A stretch of DNA of 64,000 nucleotides from contig NZ_VJMG01000072.1 in the NCBI RefSeq assembly GCF_007004135.1, forward strand, positions 1 through 64,000. Direction: 5' to 3'. The position numbers were made by a program, and so were the translations under genes. This stretch comes from Affinirhizobium straminoryzae (GTDB lineage: Bacteria > Pseudomonadota > Alphaproteobacteria > Rhizobiales > Rhizobiaceae). Below the pieces are notes generated by a model. That model worked only from the letters and a program-made list of their open reading frames with translations. It was not told where the DNA came from and did not search any database. This document shows, piece after piece, positions 25,820-34,275 of this stretch (the first letter of the stretch is position 1; each line of letters opens with the position of its first letter).

Positions 25820-26592
25820 CGTGGCTCTCCGCGTCCATGTGCCGGGAACAGTCGACGCTGGGTCGCATTCAGCAACAGGCTGAGCAGCCAGCCAACGGCA
25901 CCGATCCACAGCAGGTAGGCAAACATTTCTGCCGGTCGCAGTGCCTGCTGCGCCATCATGATGCCATAGCCGAGCCCCTGGGGATTGGCGGTGATCTCCA
26001 CCGTCACCGCCACCACCAGCGCATAGCCGGCGGCAAGCTTCAGCGACATGAAAAGTTGCGGCAGAATGGCCGGCAGCACGATCTTCACCAGCCGCGCCGC
26101 AAAGCCCAACTGCATGACTCTGGACACCTCCATCAGGCGCGGCTCCACCTCCTTGACCGCTGCCCGCGCCAGCACCACCGAGGGCCACAGCATCCCGATG
26201 GTAATGATGACGATTTCCATCTGCGCTCCGAAGCCGAGCAGCATCATGGTGACGGGAATGAGCGCAACGACCGGCACGGGGCGCAGCAGTTCGATGGTGA
26301 GGTCCAGAAGGTCATCGGCAATGCGGAAAAGGCCAAGCAGGATGCCGATAAACGAGCCGAGGCCGACGCCGAGCGCGCAGCCGGCAGCCGCCGCCTTCAG
26401 CGTATCCAGCGTCGCCCGTGCCAGCGATCCGTCGGTGAGGATTGCCGCAAGGGCCCGGGCGATGTCGGCAGGGCTGGCCAGGGTATCGCTCTCAAGCTGC
26501 GTCGCGGTTGCGGCAACCTGCGCGGCAAGGATCAGGCCGACGGGCAGCAGGGCCGCACGCCAACAGGTGTGCATAAAACGAGCTACCCTCAT
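25816..26592 (-). CDS. ABC transporter permease, SsuC/TauC type
   Basis: A 258-residue inner-membrane permease related to the next gene, with an N-terminal membrane segment, a periplasmic loop and the transport domain bearing the loop RLMEVSRVMQLGFAARLVKIVLPAILPQ. It overlaps the ATPase gene by 4 bases upstream and the second permease by 4 bases downstream. This ATPase-permease-permease run suggests a single translated unit with tight stoichiometry. Confidence 0.92.
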   Translation of the reverse strand: MRVARFMHTCWRAALLPVGLILAAQVAATATQLESDTLASPADIARALAAILTDGSLARATLDTLKAAAAGCALGVGLGSFIGILLGLFRIADDLLDLTIELLRPVPVVALIPVTMMLLGFGAQMEIVIITIGMLWPSVVLARAAVKEVEPRLMEVSRVMQLGFAARLVKIVLPAILPQLFMSLKLAAGYALVVAVTVEITANPQGLGYGIMMAQQALRPAEMFAYLLWIGAVGWLLSLLLNATQRRLFPAHGRGEPR

Positions 26593-27413
26593 TGATGATC
26601 ATCCTTGATCAGATCGTAGAGATCGCGCCTCAGCCGCAGGAATTCCGGATCCTCGCGGGTCAGCAACTGGTCGCGCGGCTTTGGCAGGCGCACGTCAACA
26701 ATGCGGCCGATCCGGCCCGGATTGGGCTGCAGGCAGACGATGCGATCGCCGAGATAGATCGCCTCCTCCAGATCATGGGTCACGAACACCATGGTGGCCC
26801 CCGTTGCGGCGGTCAGTGCCAGAACCTCGTCCTGCAAGGCCTGCCGGGTCATGGCGTCCAGCGCGCCGAACGGCTCATCCATCAGGAGAACCTTTGGCTC
26901 CTGGGCGAGGCAGCGGGCAATCTGCAGGCGCTGCTGCATGCCGCCCGACATTTCCGAAGGATATTTGTCGGCATGGCGCGACAGGCCGATCTTGGCGAGA
27001 AGATCGCGAATGATCTCTGGTCGCTCGCGCGCCGGGCAACCGCGCGCCTCAAGCGCCAGTGACACATTGCCGGCCGCCGTTCGCCACGGCAGCAGCGCCT
27101 TGCCGTAATCCTGAAACACAATGGCAACCGAGCGGCTCGGCCCGCTGACCGGCTGACCGTCAAGCACGATTTCGCCGGTGGTCGGCCGGGCAAGACCGGC
27201 CAGCATGCGCAGAAGCGTGGTCTTGCCGCAGCCGGACGGACCGATGATCGACACCGTCTCGCCGGGCGCTATGTCGAGGCTGATGCCGCCGATGATCTGC
27301 AGCGCTCCGTAGGAGAGGGTCACGTCGCGAATGCCGATGCGAGACTGCACGGCTGGCGAAGCCTGTTCTTCGTGCGGGCGCGAAACCGAGGGGGACAGGC
27401 GCGAAACACTCAT
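26589..27413 (-). CDS. ABC transporter ATPase, NitT/TauT family (SsuB/TauB type)
   Basis: A 274-residue cytoplasmic ATPase with Walker A GPSGCGKTT, signature MSGGMQQRLQIARCL, Walker B LLMDEPFGALDAMTR and switch VFVTHDLEEAIYLGDR. These match the nitrate/sulfonate/taurine family. The ATG at 27413 follows AAGGGAGGTTGAC, immediately behind the stop of the ThDP enzyme gene (27415). An N-terminal extension of about 25 residues precedes the cassette. It powers the two-permease channel encoded directly downstream. Confidence 0.93.
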   Translation of the reverse strand: MSVSRLSPSVSRPHEEQASPAVQSRIGIRDVTLSYGALQIIGGISLDIAPGETVSIIGPSGCGKTTLLRMLAGLARPTTGEIVLDGQPVSGPSRSVAIVFQDYGKALLPWRTAAGNVSLALEARGCPARERPEIIRDLLAKIGLSRHADKYPSEMSGGMQQRLQIARCLAQEPKVLLMDEPFGALDAMTRQALQDEVLALTAATGATMVFVTHDLEEAIYLGDRIVCLQPNPGRIGRIVDVRLPKPRDQLLTREDPEFLRLRRDLYDLIKDDHQ

Positions 27414-27414
27414 G

Positions 27415-29157
27415 TCAACCTCCCTTGACCATGGCGGCATGCGGGCCGCCACTGCCCTGGGCGAAGCCGAAGGCATTCATCCGCGCGAAATGGGGCATGC
27501 TCGGATGTGCCTCGAACCGCACGCGACAATCGATGACCGCCGGCAGACCCGAGGCTGCGGCGCGCTCCAGTGCCGGCGCCAGTTCCTCCTCGCGGCGCAC
27601 CACCTCGCCATGGCAGGCGAAGCCACGGGCGACCTGCGCATAGTCGATGCCCTCCAGATCGGTGCCGAACGAGAAGTCGTAGGTCTTTCGCTGCCCCATC
27701 TGGATGACGCCCCAGGAGGCGTTGTTGTGGATGATATTGATGATCGGCAGGCCATAGCGGCGCGCAGTATCGAGTTCGGCCAGCGTGAAGCCGAAAGCCC
27801 CGTCGCCGCAGATATTGAAGACCTGCCTCTCGGGATGAAGAAGCTTCAGGGCAACCGCATAGGGCGTGCCGAACCCGAGCTGGCACATGCCGGGTTCATG
27901 GAAGCGGGTTCGCTCCTCCGGCGCAGGCGTCAGGTCATTGCTCCAGAAGGAGGTGTGGCCGCCGTCATAGGCCACCAGCGCATTCTCGGGGATCAGGCGC
28001 CCCAGTGCCCGCCCAAGCCTTGCCGGATGCATCACGGCGCCCTCATCCTCGCTCATGCGATCGAGCTTGCCGCAATAGCCTTCATAGACCGCACGCATCT
28101 CTCCAAGCCATGCGGAACGATCGGGCATCGTCCTGCCCTCAAGGGCGGCGATCAGGTCCGTCAGCGCATGCTTCGCGTCGGCCCAGATGCCCAGTGCATG
28201 GCGTGCATTGGCGCCGAGGCTCATCGGATCGATATTGATATTGATGAGATCGGCCGCACCATTGGTCAGCGCCCCCTGGTCGTTCCAGAGCCAGGAGGAA
28301 AAGCGGCAGCCCACGGCCAGCACCAGATCTGCCCTCGCCAGCGCCGCCGGAATGGCATCGCCCCCGATGATGCCGCCCTGGCCGATGAAGAACGGGGACG
28401 CGGAGGAAACGAGGCCAAGCCCCATCTGGGTGGTCAGCGCCGGCCCCTGGACCCGCTCCATCAGGGCGCGGAACAGGTCGCCGGCACCCGACGCAACGAC
28501 GCCGCCGCCGCCGATCAGAACGGGACGCTCCGCCCGGGCCAACCGCTCGGCGGCCTGGAGAATGTCGCCCGCGGCCGGCCGCGGCCCCTCCAGGGTCCGG
28601 TAGGCCGAAGGCGGCAACGCCAGTTCCTCTTCCTCGAAATCGAAGCGCGCCGTAAAAATCTCCTGCGGCACATCGAGATGCACCGGGCCGCGCCGGCCGG
28701 TCAGCGCCTGGCGGAAGGCCTCGCGCACCAGATCCGGCAGGCGGCGCCCGTCATGCACCACAGCACTCCACTTGGTCAGCGGCTTCAGCAGCGCATGGGT
28801 GTCGAGATCCATGAACATGCCGCGATTGGGATAGGACGCGGCATGATGATTGTTGGAGGTGATCAGCAGCAGCGGCAGGCTGTTGTTGAAGGCGGTTCCG
28901 AGCCCGCCGACGAGATTGGCCGAGCCCGGCCCCATCTCGCCAAGCGCCACGCAGATGCGCCCGCTCGCCGCCGCAATCGCAGCCCCCATCAGCGGGCCGC
29001 TCGCTTCGTGGCGCACGCCGAGGTAACGGATCGACGGCTGGCGCGAGATCGCATGCAGCAGCGGATTGAGCTTGCCGCCGGCAATCCCGAAGACATAGGG
29101 AACGCTCTCGGGCAAAAGCAAACGGGTCAGCGCTTCCGCGCCAGTCATCTGGGCCAT
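27415..29157 (-). CDS. Thiamine-diphosphate enzyme, acetolactate synthase-like
   Basis: A 580-residue ThDP-dependent enzyme with Pyr, central (DHS-like) and PP domains. The cofactor-activating glutamate is E51 (GVRHEASG), and the ThDP/Mg motif runs from GDG at 451 to NN at 479 (GDGAFGFTLAELD...HNN). Relatives include acetolactate synthase, benzoylformate decarboxylase, oxalyl-CoA decarboxylase and sulfoacetaldehyde acetyltransferase. The glutamine/FAD signature needed to name it acetolactate synthase is not evident, and catabolic context argues against valine biosynthesis. The ATG at 29157 has AGGTG upstream; a GTG at 29166 would add three residues. It lies within an importer operon and probably acts on the imported 2-keto acid or a product of it. 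Confidence 0.85.
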   Translation of the reverse strand: MAQMTGAEALTRLLLPESVPYVFGIAGGKLNPLLHAISRQPSIRYLGVRHEASGPLMGAAIAAASGRICVALGEMGPGSANLVGGLGTAFNNSLPLLLITSNNHHAASYPNRGMFMDLDTHALLKPLTKWSAVVHDGRRLPDLVREAFRQALTGRRGPVHLDVPQEIFTARFDFEEEELALPPSAYRTLEGPRPAAGDILQAAERLARAERPVLIGGGGVVASGAGDLFRALMERVQGPALTTQMGLGLVSSASPFFIGQGGIIGGDAIPAALARADLVLAVGCRFSSWLWNDQGALTNGAADLININIDPMSLGANARHALGIWADAKHALTDLIAALEGRTMPDRSAWLGEMRAVYEGYCGKLDRMSEDEGAVMHPARLGRALGRLIPENALVAYDGGHTSFWSNDLTPAPEERTRFHEPGMCQLGFGTPYAVALKLLHPERQVFNICGDGAFGFTLAELDTARRYGLPIINIIHNNASWGVIQMGQRKTYDFSFGTDLEGIDYAQVARGFACHGEVVRREEELAPALERAAASGLPAVIDCRVRFEAHPSMPHFARMNAFGFAQGSGGPHAAMVKGG

Positions 29158-29184
29158 GATTTTCACCTGTGGATGGACATGGAA

Positions 29185-29206
29185 GCCGGGGCGAGACCAC
29201 CCCGGC
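29185..29206 (-). terminator. Hairpin after the binding-protein gene
   Basis: Arms GCCGGGG (29185-29191) and CCCCGGC (29200-29206) pair over 7 bases with an 8-base loop, between the binding-protein stop (29216) and the ThDP enzyme start (29157). No T-run follows. It probably attenuates transcription or stabilises the binding-protein message. Confidence 0.45.
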
Positions 29207-29215
29207 CATGAAGGC

Positions 29216-30142
29216 TCAAGGCGCGATCAGCCCTGCCGTGTCGATCTTCGACTGCAGCATGCCGGCATCGCGCATGGCCTTGTCGAAGTAATCGAGGGCG
29301 GCCACGGTCGGCACCGTGCGGCATTCCGGCAGCTCGATCTTGTTCAGCACCTCGACAGGCAGGCGCGTATACTTGGAAACGATCTCGCGCGTCTTGTCCG
29401 GGCTCGCGGACACGAATTTGGCGGCATCGGCCATCGAGGCGCGGAAGGCCTTCACCGCCTCCGGATTGGCCTTCGCCCAGTCGCGGGTTGCGACGAAGGT
29501 GGTGTAGGGCAGGTTTTCCGGCAGATCCGCCATGAAGTTGAATGCAACCTTGCCATTCGACTGGCTGACCGCGCGGCCGAGTGACGGTTCACCTGCAATG
29601 ATCGCGTCGATCGTGCCGCCCTTCAGCACATCCGCCGTATTGGGGATCGGCACCTCGATGAAGGTCATGGCCTTTTCGGAGATATTCTTCTGCTTCAGCC
29701 ACTGGCGGAAGAGAATGTCCAGCGTGCCGCCGATGCTGGGCGTTCCGATCTTCTTGCCCTTCAGGTCTTCCGGCGCAGCCAGTTCCACGCCGGAGCGCAC
29801 AGCAAGGCCTGCGTTTTTGGCGGTGCGCGGCGCCGTGACGCCGCAATTGGCGATCACCACGAGATCGATGCCGCTATCAACCGCCTGCAAGAGCACGGTG
29901 GGCGAGACCGAGACGATCTGGTGCGAGCCGGCAACGAGGGCAGCCACCAGGGTCTGGTTCGATCCCGTCGGCAAAAACTCGACCGCCAGACCATTCTTGG
30001 CAAATAGCCCTTCGTCCTTGGCAATGAAGGCCGCCTCCACCTCGGCGATGGGCGGCGTGCCGACGGCAATCTTGGTGTCCGCCCAGGCGGAAGCGGTGCT
30101 TCCGGCCAGGATGGCTGCAAGCAGAACTGCCCGCTTGAACAT
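29216..30142 (-). CDS. ABC transporter substrate-binding protein, SsuA/TauA (NMT1-like)
   Basis: A 308-residue periplasmic binding protein. A Sec signal peptide (about 1-22, MFKRAVLLAAILAGSTASAWA) is followed by DTKIAVGTPPIAEVEAAFIAKDEGLFAKNGLAVEF, typical of the NMT1/SsuA family that binds sulfonates, nitrate, pyrimidine precursors or aromatic sulfonates. The ATG at 30142 is the family start. It is the first gene of the seven-gene minus-strand operon ending at 23537 and is divergent from a LysR gene. Cargo cannot be assigned. The ThDP enzyme next door suggests a keto acid, aldehyde or sulfonate. Confidence 0.9.
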   Translation of the reverse strand: MFKRAVLLAAILAGSTASAWADTKIAVGTPPIAEVEAAFIAKDEGLFAKNGLAVEFLPTGSNQTLVAALVAGSHQIVSVSPTVLLQAVDSGIDLVVIANCGVTAPRTAKNAGLAVRSGVELAAPEDLKGKKIGTPSIGGTLDILFRQWLKQKNISEKAMTFIEVPIPNTADVLKGGTIDAIIAGEPSLGRAVSQSNGKVAFNFMADLPENLPYTTFVATRDWAKANPEAVKAFRASMADAAKFVSASPDKTREIVSKYTRLPVEVLNKIELPECRTVPTVAALDYFDKAMRDAGMLQSKIDTAGLIAP

Positions 30143-30229
30143 GATGTATCCTCCTCTAAGGCTCCTCAACCTTGGCTCCACTATTTTCCGTCGCTTGACG
30201 ATCATCAATAGACAGAACGGCAGTTCAGC

Positions 30230-30247
30230 TATAACCACGAGGTTATA
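30230..30247. promoter_or_regulatory. LysR-type dyad in the divergent promoter
   Basis: TATAACC (30230-30236) and GGTTATA (30241-30247) form a perfect 7-base inverted repeat with a 4-base spacer, an interrupted T-N11-A type dyad typical of LysR recognition. It lies between the binding-protein gene (start 30142) and the lysR gene (start 30267), just before the LysR start codon, which suits autorepression plus activation of the divergent operon. Confidence 0.6.
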
Positions 30248-30266
30248 ACGCTGTTGGGAGGCGGCC

Positions 30267-31187
30267 ATGAATCTGCGAAAGTGGGAGTATTTCCTGAAGG
30301 TCGCCGAATTCGGCAACCTGTCGCGGGTGGCGGAAAAGCTCGATATTTCCCAGCCCGCCTTGTCCCGCCAGATCGCGGCGCTGGAACGGGAGGTCGGCGC
30401 CCCCCTCTTCTTCCGCAACGGCCGGGGCCTGACTCTGACCCCGGCGGGCGAAATCTTCCGCACCCGCGCCGAAGCCATCCTGGAGGAGATCGCCCGGGTT
30501 CCGGGCGAGGTCATGCACGCGGTCGACACGCCCTCCGGCCGGCTCGCCTTTGGTGCACCACCCTTCATGGGACGCATCCTGACGGGCGAACTGGTGGCGA
30601 ACTATATGGAGGCCTATCCGCATGTGCGGCTTCGCGTGCGCGGCGCCCATTCGTTCCAACTGCGCGAGGCGATCTTCTTCCGCGACATCGACATCGGCAT
30701 TCTGGCGGCGCCGCTGACGGAACCGGATCTTCATACAGAGCCGCTGCTGCAGGAGCAGCTCTATTTCGTCGGCCCGAGCGACAGCGGCCTGTCACAGGAT
30801 GTTCCGGTGAGCCTGGAGGACGTCGCCGACAAACCGCTCATCCTCACCCCGCGCCCCGACGGCCTGCGCACGCTGATCGACACCGAATTCGCCAGGATCG
30901 GCCGTCGGGCGAAGGTGGCGGTGGAAACGGAATATGCCCCGATGGACGACCTGATCCGGCGCAAGGTCGGCTATGCCATCATGCCCCATTGCGGCATGAT
31001 CAATTCGCCCCTCACCCAGTTTTCCTGGGCGCCTATCCGCGACCTCTACGTCCAGTGGCTGATCGCCTCGCTGGAAAACGTCGAGCGATCACTTGCGGCA
31101 CGCCGGCTGATCGAGATGCTGAAGACCTCCACACGCGCCAGCATCGCGGCCGGCCGCTGGAAGGCAACCGCCAGCTTTATCCCATAA
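30267..31187 (+). CDS. LysR-family transcriptional regulator
   Basis: A 306-residue LysR regulator with an N-terminal winged helix (FGNLSRVAEKLDISQPALSRQIAALEREVGAPLFFRNGRGLTLTPAGE, about 15-62) and a periplasmic-binding-protein-like effector domain. It is divergent from the ThDP/ABC operon and has a LysR-type dyad in the shared promoter, so it most likely activates that operon in response to the imported compound. The start follows GGGAGGCGGCC. Confidence 0.93.
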   Translation: MNLRKWEYFLKVAEFGNLSRVAEKLDISQPALSRQIAALEREVGAPLFFRNGRGLTLTPAGEIFRTRAEAILEEIARVPGEVMHAVDTPSGRLAFGAPPFMGRILTGELVANYMEAYPHVRLRVRGAHSFQLREAIFFRDIDIGILAAPLTEPDLHTEPLLQEQLYFVGPSDSGLSQDVPVSLEDVADKPLILTPRPDGLRTLIDTEFARIGRRAKVAVETEYAPMDDLIRRKVGYAIMPHCGMINSPLTQFSWAPIRDLYVQWLIASLENVERSLAARRLIEMLKTSTRASIAAGRWKATASFIP

Positions 31188-31307
31188 GCGATCGACCGGA
31201 GAGCGGCGCGTTCCGGATCCGCCCGGCGGTGCTTGCTGGCCGTTGCTTGTATGGCTTCCAACCACACGCCTGCGCCGGTGATCGGGTGACTGGCTGCAGG
31301 GAGAGCG

Positions 31308-32465
31308 TCAGAACGCCTCGCGATAGAGCGCCAGCGCCTCCTCCTCGCCGAGCGCGACCGGGTTGTTGACGAGAAGTCGGGTCTGTTTCATGGCGTCGCG
31401 CGCCAGGACAGGCAGCATGTCCTCCACCACACCGACGTCCCGCAAACGTCGTGGCGCGCCGCTGTCGTTCATGAGCCTTTCCATATGCGCGACAAAAGCG
31501 TTTGCGCGCGCAGATGTATCGCCCTCGCCCGCAACGCCGAGCACGGCTGCAAGTTCGGCGTAGAGCGGTGCGGCTTCCCGTGCATTGAAACGCAGGACCG
31601 GCCCCAGCATCAGCGCATTGGAGAGCCCATGCGGCACGTGGTAGTGGCCACCGAGCGGATAGGCGAGCGCATGCACCGCCGCGACCGGTGCGTTGGCAAA
31701 GGCCTGCCCGGCGAGCATCGCTCCCAGCAGCATGCTTTCGCGTGCCTGCCGGTCCGCGCCATTGCGGCAGGCAGGCACCAGATGGGCACCGAGCAGGCGC
31801 AGGGCCTCGCGTGCCAGCGCATCCGACAATGGGTTTTTCCGGACCCGGCTGGTATAGGCCTCGATTGCATGGACCATCGCATCAATGCCGGTGGCGGCTG
31901 TATGAAGTGGCGGCAGGCCAAGAGTAAGCTCGGCGTCGAGCAGCACGAAATCGGCGTAGAGCTGCGGCGCGACCACACCCATCTTGGTGGTTTCGCCGGT
32001 CGTGATGATCGAGATGTTGGTCACTTCGGAGCCGGTTCCTGCAGTGGTGGGTACCAGCACCAGCGGCAGGCGAGGTCCCCTCACTTTGTCGATGCCATAG
32101 ATGTCGGACAGCGGCTGTTCGGACACAAGCAGCACTGCCACCAGCTTGGCGATATCGAGCGACGAACCGCCGCCAAGCCCGACGACGATATCGACCCCGG
32201 CCTGCCGGGCGGCGGCGACGCAATCGGTGACAACCTGCTCGGGAGGATCGGCGACCACGGCATCGAACACCGCCACGCGAAATCCGGCCTGGTCCAGTCC
32301 CTCGACAATCGGCGCAACCAGCCCGGCCCGCACGAGCCCCCTATCTGTCACCAGCAGGACATTTCGGGCGGCAAAGCGGCCGCAGAGCATGGTACCAAGC
32401 CGTCCGGCACCACCCCACTCGACCTGAAGGGCAGACACCGTGCGAAATTCGAAGGGGTTGATCAT
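31308..32465 (-). CDS. Iron-containing alcohol dehydrogenase family protein
   Basis: A 385-residue group III (Fe-dependent) dehydrogenase. The NAD(P)-binding GLGGGSSLDIAK (about 96-107) precedes the metal site residues D195 and H199 (TGIDAMVHAIEAY), H265 and H279 (AVHALAYPLGGHYHVPHG). It may be an alcohol dehydrogenase, 4-hydroxybutyrate-type dehydrogenase or maleylacetate reductase; the complete metal site argues for the former two. The ATG at 32465 follows GGGAGGAGCC. It is convergent with the LysR gene and stands alone. Its neighbour, the ThDP/ABC operon, could generate an aldehyde for it, but this is only proximity. Confidence 0.88.
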   Translation of the reverse strand: MINPFEFRTVSALQVEWGGAGRLGTMLCGRFAARNVLLVTDRGLVRAGLVAPIVEGLDQAGFRVAVFDAVVADPPEQVVTDCVAAARQAGVDIVVGLGGGSSLDIAKLVAVLLVSEQPLSDIYGIDKVRGPRLPLVLVPTTAGTGSEVTNISIITTGETTKMGVVAPQLYADFVLLDAELTLGLPPLHTAATGIDAMVHAIEAYTSRVRKNPLSDALAREALRLLGAHLVPACRNGADRQARESMLLGAMLAGQAFANAPVAAVHALAYPLGGHYHVPHGLSNALMLGPVLRFNAREAAPLYAELAAVLGVAGEGDTSARANAFVAHMERLMNDSGAPRRLRDVGVVEDMLPVLARDAMKQTRLLVNNPVALGEEEALALYREAF

Positions 32466-32850
32466 GAGGGCTCCTCCCAATCTGCGTCTTGCCAGGCTTC
32501 GGATATCGAAAAGGTGAACCGGCATCACGACTGTCACGACACGACAAATCTTCACGCTTCGCCACGCAAAGCAAGCCCGGTTTCATGTCCACCTGCCGGT
32601 CTGCCGTTCAGATATAAAGCCGAGGCCGGGAAGGAAAACACGGCATGTTGCCGGACACAGAGCCTGCAACAACCGCCTTCGGACGCCCCAGTCGGAAACT
32701 TCCCTTCATTACGCTCTTGTAATTGGTATTTTTTCGGACTTGTGATTGGTTTGTCGTCTGTTCGTCAGGCAGCGCGGCTACTTGACGTCCACCGGATGCG
32801 CTTGCTTGCGGCGCGCGAGGTTGCTTCACCCCACGCATGAGCGGTCATTG
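32466..32850. other. Intergenic region with a direct repeat, upstream of the RND operon
   Basis: This 385-base spacer between the iron dehydrogenase gene and the divergent efflux operon contains no convincing gene. Its main feature is a 12-base direct repeat CTTGTRATTGGT at 32716-32727 and 32739-32750, with the copies 23 bases apart, about two helical turns. This fits a dimeric regulator site in the efflux promoter. No clear -10/-35 pair was settled on. Confidence 0.5.
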
Positions 32851-34275
32851 ATGAGAACACGTACCAAAATCGTCCTGTTCGGCCTCGTGGTTGCCGCAGC
32901 AGGGCTTGTCTATGCCGCGCAGCAGCCGCAGGTGAAAACGATGGTTTCCGGCTGGTTCGGCGTAAAGCCGGCAGAGCGACAAGGGGCGCGTGATCGCGCC
33001 ATTCCGGTGGTTGCCGCGCCCGCCACCATCGTGGACGTCCCCGTCTATTCCATGGGCGTGGGTACCGTTCGGCCCGCCAATTCAGTGGTGGTGCGGGCAC
33101 AGGTCAGCGGCCGCATCGCCGAAATCCTGTTTCAGGAGGGGCAGGATATCCGCAAGGGCGAGATCATCGCCCGGCTGGACGACGCCCTCTACCGGGCGCA
33201 GCTCGATCAGGCCGTTGCGAAGAAGGCGCAGGATCAGGCGCAGCTGGACAATGCCGTGGTGGAGTTCGAGCGCCTGCAGCGACTTGCCGGAAATTCCGCC
33301 ACCACGCAGCAGCAGGTGGACAATCAGCGCGCGCTGGTCGCCCAGTACAAGGCGCAGGTGCAATCTGACCAGGCGGCGATCGAAGCTGCGCAGGTGCAAC
33401 TCGACTATACCACGATCCGCGCGCCGATCGACGGGCGCACCGGCATTCGCAATGTGGATGTCGGCAATATCGTTTCCAGCGGCGATTCAAATGGCATCGT
33501 GACCCTCTCGCAGATCCAGCCGATCACCGTGGTCTTCTCCGTACCGCAGCAGGATCTGGCCCGCGTCAATGCCGCGAGCGCCAGAGGGCCGCTCAGCGTG
33601 GATGCCTTTGCCGATGACGGCAAGACGGTGCTGGCCAGCGGCCGGCTGACCGTTGTGGACAACCAGGTGGACGCGACCACCGGCACGGTGAAGCTGCGCG
33701 CCGAATTTGCCAACGAAACGCTGGCGCTGTGGCCCGGCGCCTTCGTCAACGCCCGTCTTCTCGTCGAAACGAAAAAGGGCGTGCTGACGGTACCGTCGGC
33801 CGCAGTGCAGCGCGGCCCGGGCGGCACCTATGCCTATATCGTCGAGAACGACGATACTGTTCACATAGAGGCCATCGAGGTGGCAATGCAGGATGACCGC
33901 ATGGCGGTCATCGCCAAGGGACTGAAGGATGGCGACCGGGTGGTCACCACGGGCTTTGCAAGGCTGCAGGATGGCGCGCAGGTGCGCGTCTCCACCCCGG
34001 AGGAGGCCGATCCCTCCAGAATGGCCGTTCCGCTTTCGGATGAAAGCCGCTCACAGCGCCGCAAGGGCGGCGGCAACAGGAACAACCAGAACAAGCCGGC
34101 ATCCGGAGACCACGCCCCCCAGCACGGCCAGCGGCCGGAACCCGGTGCTCCGGCGCAGGAGGGGGGAGAACAGAGCCCCGGCCACCACCGGCAGAACGGT
34201 ACCCCTCCTTCGGCCTCCACACCGCCGGAGGCTGGTGGCGGCGACACCCGCAAAGCGGCTGACGCAACGAAATGA
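32851..34275 (+). CDS. mdtA: RND efflux periplasmic adaptor (MdtA-like) with a long hydrophilic tail
   Basis: A 474-residue membrane fusion protein that links the RND pumps at 34272-40486 to an outer-membrane channel not found in this window. It has an N-terminal membrane anchor (about 7-25), barrel-sandwich halves (VVRAQVSGRIAEILFQEGQDIRKGEIIARLDDA and VQLDYTTIRAPIDGRTG) around a helical hairpin, and a beta-barrel/MP domain. The last ~91 residues (384-474) are a low-complexity, Gly/Pro/Asn/Gln-rich tail that ordinary MdtA lacks, probably disordered in the periplasm. Its stop overlaps the ATG of the first RND gene by 4 bases. Confidence 0.88.
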   Translation: MRTRTKIVLFGLVVAAAGLVYAAQQPQVKTMVSGWFGVKPAERQGARDRAIPVVAAPATIVDVPVYSMGVGTVRPANSVVVRAQVSGRIAEILFQEGQDIRKGEIIARLDDALYRAQLDQAVAKKAQDQAQLDNAVVEFERLQRLAGNSATTQQQVDNQRALVAQYKAQVQSDQAAIEAAQVQLDYTTIRAPIDGRTGIRNVDVGNIVSSGDSNGIVTLSQIQPITVVFSVPQQDLARVNAASARGPLSVDAFADDGKTVLASGRLTVVDNQVDATTGTVKLRAEFANETLALWPGAFVNARLLVETKKGVLTVPSAAVQRGPGGTYAYIVENDDTVHIEAIEVAMQDDRMAVIAKGLKDGDRVVTTGFARLQDGAQVRVSTPEEADPSRMAVPLSDESRSQRRKGGGNRNNQNKPASGDHAPQHGQRPEPGAPAQEGGEQSPGHHRQNGTPPSASTPPEAGGGDTRKAADATK

